From: Thelonectria olida
Taxonomy: Eukaryota > Ascomycota > Sordariomycetes > Hypocreales > Nectriaceae
Assembly (NCBI GenBank): GCA_020736575.1
Contig: JAGPYM010000003.1
Span: 248,001-312,000 of the forward strand
Direction: 5' to 3'
DNA length: 64,000 bases
Under the pieces are notes generated by a model that worked only from the letters and a program-made list of their open reading frames with translations, searched no databases and had not been told where the DNA came from. This document shows positions 11,502 through 24,200 of the stretch, in pieces. Numbering within the stretch: the stretch's first letter is position 1; every line of letters begins with the position of its first letter. The position numbers and the translations under genes were made by a program.

Positions 11502-12020
11502 TGTGGGCGATTGTTGGCTTGAGAGTTGCGAGATGAGGAAGAGCGGTGGTCTGTTAGATTTAAAAGCTTTGATGTATTCGCAGGAACGCTTGGATGGATA
11601 CCAGACATGAGCACCTCGGCTCGTTGAGACCGAGGAGCCGGGGAGTTGGTGTGGTGAAGTGCCGTAGTGTATCGTTCCCCTGCTTAATTTCAGTCTCAAG
11701 TGAGCGTAGGCTTCCTTATGCAACAGACGCAGAATTATCTCGGCTACCAGCTCTCATCTCCCTCTTGATGAGATTCAAAGATCTGGTTGATTGCATGTGA
11801 TATGGTGCACGACGTCAGATTCCGGGGAAGATACGTACTCTCAACTCCTTATTGTCTGGCCAATCAGACGCTGCCCCGCCATTAGTCAACCCACCTTCCC
11901 AGTTCACAGCTGCAAGCTCTAAACCGACTTACGAAGTCGCTGGCCGCTTCACCTCACCCCACTACACCACGCTACGCATACAACACCATCACCACGACAA
12001 GCCATTCCGTCTCCTTCAAC
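11502..12020. promoter_or_regulatory. Shared divergent promoter of the enoyl-CoA isomerase gene and ALG2
   Basis: About 520 bases separate the two start codons, and both genes are transcribed outward. The ALG2-proximal part is CA-rich (CACCATCACC) as in fungal leaders. No gene is visible inside. Binding sites were not identified. Confidence 0.5.
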
Positions 12021-13503
12021 ATGCCTCGAGGCAATCGAGAGGAGGACAGCGGCACCGTCGTCTTCTTCCACCCCGATCTGGGCATCGGTGGCGCCGAGCG
12101 TCTCGTCGTGGATGCCGCCGTTGGTCTTCAGTCTCGGGGCCGTCGCGTCGTCATCTACACCAACCACTGCGATCCAAAGCACTGCTTTGACGAGTGTCGC
12201 GATGGTACGGCCGCTCCCTCTGCGTCGACCTAGTCTAACTCTCAGCCAGGGACACTCGATGTTCGAGTCCGCGGCGACTGGCTCATTCCCATGTCCATCC
12301 TCTCCCGCCTGACCATTCTCTGCGCCATCCTTCGCCATATCCACCTCCTCCTCCACATCGCCGCGACGGGCGAACTGCGCAATCTCAAACCCCAAGCCTT
12401 CATCGTCGACCAGCTCTCCGCCGGCCTGCCGCTCCTTCAATATCTCTTCCCAACTGCGCCCATTCTCTTCTACTGCCACTTTCCCGACCTCCTCCTCGCC
12501 CGCGGCCGCGAATCCGCCCTCAAGCGTCTCTATCGCATCCCCTTCGACTGGGTTGAAGAGTGGAGCATGAGCTTTGCGCATGCCGTCGCCGTCAATTCCG
12601 AGTTTACAAAGGGCATGGTCGAGCGCACCTTGCCTAGTCTCAAGAGGCATGTAGAGACAAAGGTCGTCTATCCGTGCGTCGATACCGAGGCCAAGGACGA
12701 GGAGGAGGTGGGCCAGGACGGAGGCATCGTGTTTGAAGGCGAGAAACTCATCCTCAGCATTAACCGATTCGAGAGGAAAAAAGACATTGCTCTCGCCATC
12801 AAGGCGTTTGCTGCAATTCCCGAAGCGAAGCGCAACGGGGTCCGTCTCATCCTCGCAGGTACTATCGCCGTCTCCAATTGATGATGCAGCTAACATTTCA
12901 GGTGGCTATGACCCCCGCGTCTCTGAGAATGTCGAGTACCACAAAGAACTCGAGCAGCTCTCTTCTTCCCTCAATCTCGAGCACCTCACCACCAAGACGC
13001 TCATCACAGCGCTCTCCACTCCTTCCGTGCCCATCCTATTCCTCCACTCCATTCCCAACTCGCTCAAGTCGGCTCTCCTCCGCTCGGCGCGCTTACTCGT
13101 CTACACACCGGCCAACGAGCATTTTGGCATCGTGCCCCTCGAGGCCATGCTCGCCCACACGCCCGTCCTCGCTGCTGACTCTGGCGGTCCAGTCGAGACG
13201 ATCCGCGAGGGCCAGACTGGTTGGCTGCGCTCTCCCGATGACGTTCCCGCCTGGGCCGACGTCATGCAACGCACGCTGGCCATGTCTGACGCCGAGCTCG
13301 TCGAGATGGGCAATCTGGGCGCAAAGCGAGTGCATGACCTGTTTGGCCGTGACCAAATGGCGGAGCGGTTTGACCAGCTCGTCAGCGAGATCATGGCGCA
13401 GAAACGACCTGTGCCGGTTTTCAACACCATTATCACCGCGGCTGGGTTTGCCCTCTTCTTTACTCTGGGTTTGGTGGGCACGACTATGATGGCTAGGAAG
13501 TAG
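12021..13503 (+). CDS. ALG2: ALG2, alpha-1,3/1,6-mannosyltransferase of the dolichol pathway
   Basis: Three exons, 12021-12204, 12250-12858 and 12902-13503, with introns of 45 and 43 bases, give 464 residues, within the usual Alg2 range. The N-terminus carries the GT4 signature [17 protein letters not shown]. The middle holds the conserved [11 protein letters not shown], and INRFERKKD is the start of the donor-binding domain. The EX7E motif is present as [11 protein letters not shown]-terminal hydrophobic segment ([20 protein letters not shown]) fits ER membrane attachment. By family knowledge the enzyme adds the second and third mannoses to the dolichol-linked oligosaccharide on the cytosolic face of the ER. 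All motifs are intact. Confidence 0.95.
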
Positions 13504-14270
13504 GCATGCAGATGTGATTATAGACGGTATGGAGGACAACGTATTTAGACGCAACGATATCACCACAGCAGCTTTGACACGACATATCTAAGGTAAAGAC
13601 GCTCAGTCTCAGACTGTTAATTCATCGCTAGCTCCAGCCAGCAGCTATCCTAAACCCATCATTACACAAGAATGAAGCGGGTATTGTCCATCCTGATGCT
13701 ATGCTATGCAAATGCTCCCGCCGCGTCCTCCAAGACGCTGGCCCGTCCCAAACAATACAGCCATTCTCCCAAATACACCCTTCTCCCAATGCAACAGTCT
13801 CGACGCCCCAGGTAAAGTTCAAACCGGGGATAATGCTAAACGACGCTTTGCTATGTGCAGTGCAGTTGGTCTCCAACCCAACATATCCCCTCGTTCCGAT
13901 GCTCTGTCCGTGAAAAACAGTCTTCGTCGCCCACTGTACCGCATCCATCATGTACAAGGCGCGGCTTTCGCTCGCGGTCATACCACGCCATGGCATTGTC
14001 ATAGTTCCAATTCTCATCGCCCAGTCTCATTACCCATCATTCGTCCCGGTCTCTTCAAGCATCCCATGTCCAGATGTGAAAGCCGCCCATAAAATAAACC
14101 CAAAAATAAAGAGATGATAAAATAACCCTCCAGAAGCGATAGTCTAGTGTAACACGCATACTCCATGCGGATGCTCCAACCATGTCCAAAACAAGACTCA
14201 ACATTGGTCCATGCTGATCTGCTGCCTGACAAGTATATGAACCGAACAAATCTCAAAAGTGGGGTGGGTA
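13504..14270. other. Convergent intergenic region
   Basis: 770 bases between the 3' ends of ALG2 and the kinase gene. Only short frames without coding character are present. It probably holds both 3' untranslated regions. Confidence 0.6.
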
Positions 14271-17200
14271 TCAATGTTCAAAGAGCGACGTCCCTTCGTC
14301 GCCGTGTACCGAAACCTTCTTGGCCGTCTCCGTGCTGGCAATGCTGATGTTGGTATCGCGCCGTCGTGGGTTGAATGTCGCAGGTCGTGGCAGCCCGCTG
14401 GTCGATGGCATTGCCTTCTTCTTGGACTTGGCCATCAACAAAATTCCGTCATCGCTGCCGTCATCATCATCGTAGTCGTCCGCTGGTCGCACCACGGGGG
14501 TGCTCGTCACAGAGTCCCGCGGGCCTTCGTCAAAGTGCAGAGCAAGTTGGCCGCTGGCCATGCCTGGACCGTGGGCAAACACCTGGTCAATTGGGAACCC
14601 AGACACGGGTTCTTTGTTCATGGCAGGGGGGGTGAGCGAGTCAGTGCTCTCGAGGAGCCCCGGGTTGGCGCTGACGATTCCAGGCTTGCCGAGCAGCTCA
14701 GCTTCCATGTCGGCCGAAACGGAGCTGGCACCGCTCAAGAGGGCCGGCAGCGACGGGTCTGATTGAAAGACAAGCATCCGCTCAGAGGTGTTGGCTGTAG
14801 GTGGCAGGGCAGACACAGGACTGGTGACCTCGCTAGGGCTGGTCAGAGGTGTGCCAAAGCCCTCCATCGACTCGGCGCTCGAAGACTTGGTCGTCATGGT
14901 CTCGCCCCGAGATGGCGCAGCTTGATTCCGTGCCCACTCTTCGGCATCTGGAGAGGGCGGGCAAGTGACAGAGGCGGCATTGGCCCTGGTGGACTCGTTG
15001 CTGTCGTAGCTGCCAAGGGGCGATCGAGTGTCGGGAGCGCTCTCAACCCGGTGGGCAGTCTGCGGCCGTCCAGTCGACACTGGGCGACTGCGAATGTTGG
15101 AATCAGACTGCGGCTGGCTGTTTTGGTAACCGACAGCAGACTTGAGCGTCGAAGTGAGAGGTGTTCCCAGTACTGCCTCTGGCAAATACCTGCCGAGATC
15201 CACCGACTTGGCGGGTCGGTTGTGACGAGATGGCTTCCCGGGAGCGATTGCGGTGGTCAATGCGACCTTGGGTTGGGCTCGCTTGTCTGCGCTGTTGAAC
15301 AGACCACGGTCGACCGAGCGTGCGCGAGAGCTTTCGTCGAGTCCCAGCCCCATATCGCGCGCCTTGCGATCCAGCTCGTCTTGGCCATCCATCTGCGGGG
15401 CGAAGAGAGGTGTCGGAGGAGTGGTGCGCGAGATGGGCAAGGCGGGCGCGAGGTGCAGCCAGTTGGTCGACTTGTGATGACCATGACCGTGGCCATGGCT
15501 ATGGGCATGTCGGTGGAATGGCCATAGGGAGGCTGGAGAGTTGGATCGCTCAGACCCGTGCGATACCTCGGTCGTTTCGCTCTGGGCATGGGAATGCCCT
15601 CTGGGAGTGTCGGCAGGCGGGAGCACCGTGGCCAAAGGGTCGTACACTACCGACTCGGGGTGGTTGCTGATCGTGTGGCTAATCGAGAGGGGATGTTCCG
15701 GAGTCGAGCTAGCCTCTCGAATGGCGTTGGCGAAGTAGTCGTCGGGACGGAGGCTTTTCCGTCTACCGTCACGAAAATTCTGGTGCGGCGTGGGCGGCAC
15801 GTTGTTGTACATGCTGTCGCCCGCGTCGCTGGCAGCGCTGCTGTCCGCTCGACGGCGCGGCCTGCTGTCGCTCCGCTCCACCAAAGGATGTATGACCTTA
15901 CCCACAGCCTTTTTGACAACGGAGCGAGCTCGCTCAAGAAAAGTGAGCGGCACGACGGCCGACGACATTTCCCGCTCGTCGACCTGGATCCTTCTGCCCG
16001 AAGAGGGCCTTGCAGGGTCGGTCTCGTCGATCCATGCAATGGGGTTCGCGAGGTCCTGGGTGACCCAGGGGTGCCTCTTGACATCACGAAGCCTGATTCG
16101 TTTCTCGGGGTTCTTGGTGAGCATCTGGCGAAGCAAATCCACGAGCAGATTATCCACGTCCTCATACTCGAGGTCGTTATCATCTCGGTACGGGTGCATA
16201 TTCTGTCGCTTGTACAGGGACGTGACGGTTGGGGATGTTGAGGGGTGCACCGGCTTGAGGCGGCGACGAGGGATGTACACCTCTTCGGTGGCAATCTTGC
16301 GGAACATTTGGAACTCATCCTCGGCTAGGAATGGAATTCGGGCGTAGAGCAGGCAGTAGAGCGTGACACCGAGAGACCACACGTCAATCTGCTCAGACAC
16401 CTTGGGCTGCTCGCCGTCGATATCGGTGTAGCACAGCTCCGGGGCGAAAAAGGCAGGGGTTCCTACCGTCTTGGCCAGTTCGAGGTCGTCATCAAAGTCC
16501 TTAGCTTCAGACTCGGACACGGTGTCGTCGTATTCACCGTCACGAATTGGTCGGCCGAAGTAGGAAACGCCAAAGTCGGAAATCTTGACGCGGTGGTTTT
16601 TGCTCCAGAGTAGATTGGCAGGCTTAATGTCTCGGTGCACGACGCCTTGGTAGTGCAAGTACTCCAATCCCAAAACGGTGTCTCGGAAGGTGGATCGCGC
16701 TTGATCAAAGGTGAAGCAAGGGACGTAGGAGAAGTCGTCGGAAAAGGGATCGTGGACTGGCGGGCTGAAGTCGATGGAGGACATGTGAGAGATGATGGAC
16801 TCGGCCATGCTAGGGGAACGGCCTCTAAAGCTATCCTCCACATAGGCACCGTACATGGTTCCATCGAGAGCAACGCTGGAGGTTTGGTTCGACCGAAAGG
16901 GACCGGGCGTCTCGAAATCATCCTCCAAACAATTGTCGTACTCGTCGTCGACCGCCCTGGTAGACGACGCAGCGGATCGAGCTCGAGACTGTGCTCTGGA
17001 TCGAGGACCAAAGTCCTGGCGCGACTCGGGTCGAGACGGGGGTTCGTCGGAAATGGCAAAGTCCTCCCGGGAAGGGATGCGAGACTGAATGTTCAAGCCA
17101 GGCTCCTCGGCAGCTCCATGTTCGAGGCTCCAGTAGTCGATCTGGCCGTGATAGGCCTGGGCTGCCTTGGCACGTCTGAGATGCTTGATGGCCTGGCGTC

Positions 17201-18030
17201 GCTCGAGGGACTGCTCGTATCGTTCTTCGTCGGGGGTCTGTGGTTCGCCTCGCATCTCGCGCTCGATTCGTTTCCGTTCAAACTGGGAGATGTGGGGTAG
17301 GCCCTTTTTGCGCCAGACAACTTCGCCAAGCTCGACGTGCTCGAGGACCATGTAGATCTTCTTCAGTTCCGGGTCATCGATGACTTCGAGGAGGGCAACG
17401 ACATTCTCGTGTCGAATCTTTTTGAGAATGGCAATCTCCTTCTTGGTCTTGTCCTGGGGCGACTTGGCGGTGACCTTGCCGAGCCGACGCTTCTTTGAGA
17501 AACGGGCAATGATTTTGATGGCAACATTTTCTCCAGTCTCGAGGTTTCTAGCCAGCTTGACCTTGCCATGCATTCCACGACCGATCTCTTCAATGACCTG
17601 ATATTGGTTGATGGTTTTCCGGCCAGAAATGTCGGAGTCGATAAGAGCCTTGTGGGTTCTACACAGATTAGCATCGATAAGGACCCTGACTCGTGAGTAG
17701 AGGGGTAACGACTTACTCTCTAACTTTGTGCATCTGCAATGGGTGAAGGAGTGGACTGTAGGCCATATTTGGTGGAGTATTGCTCTCGGAATGAGAAATG
17801 TGAAGGTTTTGTCGAGAGCCTGACGGGCTAAACAGCCCGGGTGAGGACACTGGCGTGCTGTTGGCGGTTCTCAAAGGCATGGAGGTGGATGGGGGTAGGT
17901 GAGTGTGCAGTGGCGGGGTAGGTCGGGCCGTCGTCGAGAGGGATGAGGACGACTGCTGCTGCGAGAGCGACTTGTGTCGAGGGTGGTGGTGGTGGTGATG
18001 ATGGTGATGGTGATGCTGTGAGGAATCCAT
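14271..18030 (-). CDS. CaMKK/Ssp1-like Ser/Thr protein kinase with a large insert in the catalytic domain
   Basis: Two exons, 18030-17717 and 17658-14271, with a 58-base intron (GTAAGT...GTAG) give 1,233 residues. The N-terminus has an 11-histidine run. The kinase domain opens with EEIGRGMHGKVKLA and has K153 (VAIK), HRDIKPANLL (D448), DFGVSYF (466-468) and GTPAFFAPE. HRDIKPANLL with DFGVSYF is typical of CaMKK, Ssp1 and SNF1-activating kinases, which phosphorylate the activation loop of AMPK/CaMK-type kinases. K153 and D448 lie about 295 residues apart, against roughly 120 in a compact kinase, because of a charged, disordered insert after the hinge. The C-terminal ~580 residues are disordered, with a His/Gly-rich patch. 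The reading frame stays open upstream to about 18207 without an ATG, so a further 5' exon is possible. Confidence 0.85.
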
Positions 18031-18131
18031 GATGAACGAGTTGGCGACGTCGGCCGAATCGACATGCTGGAGATGTGGCGGGCTCGCGGAGGCGGCCTGA
18101 GCGGAGGAGTCACGACGGTTGTGACGGAGGT

Positions 18132-18143
18132 CTATCGAGCCAT
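18132..18143 (-). promoter_or_regulatory. Possible minimal upstream ORF in the kinase leader
   Basis: ATG GCT CGA TAG (Met-Ala-Arg-stop) lies about 110 bases before the chosen kinase start, with a favourable A at -3 (CAACAATGG). If the leader is transcribed from upstream, this uORF would lower initiation at the main start (inference). Confidence 0.35.
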
Positions 18144-18207
18144 TGTTCCGATCCAAGCAAGTCGCGAGGTGAAAGAGGATGCCGACAGGCGAAAGGGAAA
18201 CGTGAGG

Positions 18208-21200
18208 TTAATGAGAGTTGTGGTTGTCGTGCGCAGCAAGGGAAGAGAGTTTCAACGAGGTTGAAGGATTAGGTAGTCGACTGGGACGAGGGTAGTGGAG
18301 AAGGATGGAGAGCGAGGTCGTGTGTTTTTGGGGGGCCGATTTTAGCTGGTGGGCTGGGTTCCCGGTTGGTGATGTATGGAGGTGGAGAGGTAGCGGGCGT
18401 GGAAGTCCAGGATGGGGCGTGGTGTCTAGCGGAGGGAGGGAGCGAGCGAGCGAGCGAAGCGTTCGTTCGTTCACGGCCGACAGCGCAAGACAGAAGAGGG
18501 ATCGAGCGACAGGGGGTCAAGTCGAGTCCCCAGGAGACTTGGTGTGCTCTTGGCTGGGCTGGCTTGTTTAGGTTGGCTCAGGTTGTAGTGGGGTGGGCTT
18601 TGTTGGACTGAGCTGGCCTGGGGCGACGGTGGTACCTTACAGTGCTGGAACGCTGAGGGCTCTTCTTTTTTTTCCCTTTTTTTTTTTTTGCTGAATATTT
18701 TTCTGCTGGGGATGGTCGGCGAGGAGCGGGACGGTTGACGGCTGGAGGAGGTGTGGGTACAAGGGCGTGCTTCGTACGGCTTGGTGGTGTGTCTCTGAAA
18801 TGTGGAGAGAGAAAAGAGAAAATGTGTGTGTGAGGATGAGGGTCGGAATGGCGCCAGTCAAGATGGTAAAGTGGAGCCATGGCTTGTGCACGGACACGGT
18901 GTTGATATGCGACAACAACACTGTGGCGACTCTCTCATCGCTTCTTGTACCTCTTCGTACAGGCACTCCCTCTGTCCGTCCCGTCACTCAGCCCTCGCCG
19001 CCACCCAAACGGTGGGCGCTGATCCGTTGAGCTGTCTCTCGGTGATTGACTGATGGAACAGTTGAGAGATAAGAGGAAATCCGCAGACGGCGATGGAATC
19101 AGAGGATGACACGACAATGACTACGGGCTTCACCCCATTCGCAGGTTTGTTTGGTTTGCTGTTTCAGTTGTTGTAGCTGCGTAGTCAAGCAGTGAATTGT
19201 TGAATTGATAGGAAATGCAGATACTTGGAGATAGCACACCTAGCACAAACAACGCTCTTGGCGATGCGATTTCGGGCTTTTATTATTTATCGCCCAGCGG
19301 GCGTAACACCAACCGTTTTGTGGATTGCGGCTTATCTCACCTCTGCTATCCCATCTCGGCGAGCCACCGTATGGTTCATTCGTCTCAGCTCCCGATTACG
19401 TATTCGTAGCCAAGGGAACAACCCTCAAACAAACTTCGGGCTTTGTTGAGTCTTATCGGAGGCAATCCTCAGGGCGTCCAGTGGAGACGCGATTCAAGCC
19501 AGCTTGCTCCCTGCTGCTGTTGCGGACTTGGCTCAGCGCCTTCTGCAGACACTGTGCGTGAGACTGTGGCGATTCGCCTGCCTTGAGTTGCATCTCGACA
19601 ACAAACAGGTTGGTCAACTACGTAAATTCAATCCGGAACTGAAGTGGCCGCGGAGTTGCTTGCGGGACGGTTGCTCCATCAAGATGCAGTTCAATGACTA
19701 CGACGACAATGACAACCACTCCAACACAAATTGCATTACGCCTTCAGTCCTGAGTACGGCCAAATACAAACATGAGCCTGTAATACGGTCGCACGCCCAT
19801 CCCTCCCCCCTGTCCTTGCTGATGCTACAGTATTACTCGTACCCACTTGCATTGCCTGCCCTGCCAACTGCTTCATCCACGCCCGATGAATGTCCCATGT
19901 CCCTTGCAGAAATACAACATGAGCCGTCAACGCCATCTCATTGTCGTACCGTGCCGTTCAGGAAGGGTAGCACGACTTCCTCCTGAACCCAGGTTCGGCT
20001 TGAGCAGTGAGCCATGGATACGGCCATGGCATGGACATTCCAGGATGAGATGTCTAGTGTTGAGACGGTGTGGCCAAATGGTGCTGTTGGGCACTGCTTG
20101 CTTCTTCCTGTTTTCTTTTGCCATTGTCATCTCACCAGATCATCAGATGGCTCCCTTTGGGGTTCAGCTGCTTAGTTAGGCCTTGCCATGCTTCCCATGC
20201 CAGTCATCGCCGATAAGATTTGTGCTCCTGGTAGGCGGCAGTTTTGCTTTTGTGCTTTCTGGTCCCGACTCATGGCCCGCTGGTTTGAGGTTTTGGCTCG
20301 GCTGGAGATGGATCATGGTGAGATCTGGATGTGGATACTGGTCCGAAAGATCGCGCCAGGCCTTGGGATTGGATGAGTTTCACTGTCAAGAACCAACGGG
20401 TTGGGAGCTTTTCAGCCCGTTCCAACGTGCCTCCAAAGTAATTGTTCTGCCCATCCTCATTGTAAATGTCTCTGCCGCAGCACTTTCTTTGGAAATTCCA
20501 TCGGTCCCAACCTCTTCCATGCTGCCCGTTAAAGGCTCGCGTGCCTGAACCGTGTTTCTGAGTCAAACATTCGCCTACCCCGGTTGAACTGGTTGTTAAT
20601 TGTGGCATTGCCGTAAATGCATTTCCCGGCATTGACCAAGTTGACTGATACATCGTAATTCGAGGCTCAGAGCGTTGGAAACCAGGATTCGGCTCGAGAG
20701 TCATCGGGTGAATCAACGAATACCGATCCAGACGAGTAGTCATCGTAATCGACATCTGCCTCTCGACAGGAACAAGAAATAGAGTTTAGTCTTGTGCTGC
20801 TGTCGTAGACACGGCTAGTCCCTACCAGTCGATGAGGGCTCCTGGCAAAGTGGTTGCAAAGTTTGCCTCCTCGATCGAATTTGGCAATTTCGACTTTTCG
20901 ACGCGCATGCCGCTGCTGCTGAGTTTCGCCCTCGCATGTCGGTTTGCTTTTTCTTCATTGCGCGTATTATTGAGTGACTTTGTCGCGGGTATGCATTCGT
21001 ACATGGTCGTAATTTGAACCGAAGCAATGGCGTTGGCAAAGGTGCAATGGCGTTGACGGCGCAGTTGCCTTGGCCAATCAGAATCACCTGGTCGCCATTG
21101 CCGCCCTCGCTCTCCTGCTTTGCTCCTGCTGCAGCTGCTGCGCAACTGGAGTTATTGTTAGTGGCTGTTTCCTTCCCTCGCGCATGCAGCCAAGACGTGC

Positions 21201-24200
21201 GTCCGGTCTCCGCCGGTCTCGCCTCAGCTCCTTCCACGCCACCAGCAGAGCAGCAAAGCCAACAACTCCCAGCTTGGCCTCTTCTGACCCATTCTCAGCT
21301 GTCAAAACGTCCGCCCGCCCAAGACAAAACCAACAGCAGGGTCAAGCGAAGCGGAGCACGCAGTAGATCATGTCTAATGGACGCCAATGGAAAAAGGAAA
21401 CCTGGCTGCCAGAGACGACCCGTCCCAGCGCGTCCCGAGTCCCGACTGCTCCCGGAGGTCATGACTACCTTCGTCGTAGTCAAAGAACAACAACGAAGGA
21501 CAAAGAGCAACGCCACTCGTTGGCTTGCCTCGTCCTATCCGTTTGTGTCTCGACTATCGTCTTCGAATTGCCGTCTTTGTCCATGCACAGCAGTTCTGCC
21601 CACAATGGGCTGAGCAGGGTCGTCGTGGCCCCAGCAAATCAACCAACAGGCGAGACAGACATCGGCTGGGCGCCGAGACATTCAGGCTCCAGACCGGACT
21701 TGCTGCAGGGAAACGAGTGCCAATTCGTTGACGGCTCAGCGTGGCATGGCGATGCAACACAACAGACTTTGCGGGCAAAACGTCACCCTTGTTTCAGCGC
21801 TTTGGGCATCATCCCAGATGTCCCGTCCCACCTTCTATCTTGATGGCACTGCCGCACACGTACCTATCAAGTCGAGACCTGTCAAAATCCATCAACCAAA
21901 TCGCGGACGACGTCACCACCATATCTTGGATCCTCGGCTCCTATCTGGCGACTATCTGGTAGCATCAACTCGACCCCGTTGCAGATGCCGCTCATCGTAT
22001 GACCTCGCACACCCTGGCAGCACCAAAATGACAATTCGCCAAGCGTCCATGTCTCAAACCTCAAGTCATTGGGCAATGCCTCCCGACTGTCACAGAACAC
22101 GCTCCCACTGACAAACGCGAGCCTGATTGCGGCAAAGTTCCCAACTGAGCTACGGCAGCAACAGCGTGGCTCCAGCACCAAGACCACCACCACCGACACC
22201 ACCTCGACCGGCCCGGCTCGGACTCTGGGCGGAGCACCGAGCGGGCCATTATCCTTGTGAGCGAGACATGAATGGCTCACCAAGGCTTTGGTGGATCCTC
22301 CCCACGCTGTTCGGCAGGGAGACAGTCATGGACCGGCTCGACTGGCACGACTCGGTGTTCTTGGGGATCTGCAATCCGCGACGTTATCGATTCGTTCTCC
22401 ATCCCTTGACGCCGCCTGTCCAGAGGCACTCGACTCTAGGGTTCTCGCTGTGTATTGTGATGTTGAGTGGTGGCGCTCCAACCCAATATTGGACCTTTCC
22501 TTGTTGTCGCTTTGCAACTGATGCTCACAATGCTATGCCACCCAAACCTCGGTGTTGTGGCCTTATCCCCAGACATACTGCGGGCGTACACCTCCATGGC
22601 ATTGTGGTCTCGGTCCGTTTCGACTCCATCATATCGCATGGCATGACGTCGCAATATCAAATCCGGGCTTCTCACGATGAATGCAACTCTACAATGCCAC
22701 CACTCATGGGTCAACGGAAGCCCAGACTTCGTTTTCACGAGATTTTCTTCCGATACTGCAACAAGCACCCCAGACGATCGAGCCATCTGCACCAAGGGAC
22801 ACATCTTTCGCGAACCCCAGCCGACAACCCTTCCTCATCTTCATTCGTCTCAGCACCTGACAATCCAGTCAAGTCTCAGGATGGCGCTCTTCATCTAGTG
22901 TGCAATGTTTAATGGTGGGGTATGGCCGCTCCCTCTAGCTCTGAGCCTAAGTGGACCACCCAAGACCCCCAGTCGCCCGCCCGCACCCGTCATCCCAGTC
23001 GCTGCTCCTGTGCGTTCCTCGCTCCATCCCAGTCACAGCTGACGATCGAGGCCACGGACCAACTCTTGTTCATCTTGACCAAGTTGAGCGGGGTGGAGAG
23101 GCGACTGCGACTGCCCTCTGCAGGCCCCTGTGTTCTGGATGTCCCTTATTCCCATGGTCGTCATCATTCCGGACGACTCGGAGAGGTGGCCTCAAGAGGA
23201 AGACGTCTGTTCTGACCAGACCATCTCGAGTTGTGTGGAGATCCTGAAGCAGGGACCAGTGATAGCAACGCATAGCATGATGCCCCGTGGTCCAGTTCGA
23301 CTCGATCTGTCCAAGTCCACTACTGCATCGTCAGGCTCGAACATGGCGACCCGAGTTCCTGCATCCAACGTGGCGGATGCTGACTGATCTAAGGTCTTGC
23401 CCGTAAGAGCGGTTGGGTTATTGGTTCAAACATGCTGCAGTTGACTGCATTTGTTCAGAGTTTATGGCCACAACCAAGGGACTCCCAGCTTGCAGTCGAA
23501 GCGGGCTCGTTGGTTGCATTCTGCGCAGCCATGATCCATCGTCTCCGTGCTTGTCAAGAGCCCTGAACCCTGAACACCCACAAATGCAAGTGATGCGCCG
23601 CAGGTTGACGGCGAGCAGTCCATTTGGCAACGCTTTGAAACGTTGTTCCGCCGTAAGCGACGGTTTAGCAGCCTCCGTTGCCTCCACCATTTCAATACCT
23701 TCCGTCATCATGCTTGATGTTGACTCGGCCCATGCGACATTACGGAGGATCTTTGTGTTGGCCGTAACGCTGCGACGGACTCATGCAGATGCAGGACAAG
23801 ATCGACAACTACATGAAATCAAATATCACTCTTGGTATTGCATCCAGGATATCGACTTCCCTCCGGCAGGCAACCCCATGAATCGGAACATCCATCTCTC
23901 ATCACACGCTTCTCCGCACATCACTCGATATTCGCATTTCGCGCAGTTACCAATCCTGATTTTCGCGCTCCGCCAGTTCACCCTTGGAAATTGGACACCC
24001 TACCGGCAATAGAGGCTTGGTTGTGCACACCCAAACGGGCAATACACAGACGCACCGCATCCTCCAGCTCACAGCCATTCACCTCCTACCGCTACGATGG
24101 CACAAAATGTGATTCGTCACATCCCGGTCACCTCCATCCCATCCCAGAGTCTAGGCCTTGGGCATGGCCCGTTCGGGCGCCATTGAGAAGAACCGCGCAC

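Noticed and set aside
11949..12896. 315-codon antisense frame over ALG2
   Set aside because: Shadow of the GC-rich ALG2 coding sequence; it runs through both ALG2 introns without any support of its own.
22127..22912. A 261-codon frame in the gene desert
   Set aside because: No recognisable domain; Pro/Arg/His-rich, irregular composition and no splice or promoter support. Frames of this length occur by chance in GC-rich DNA.
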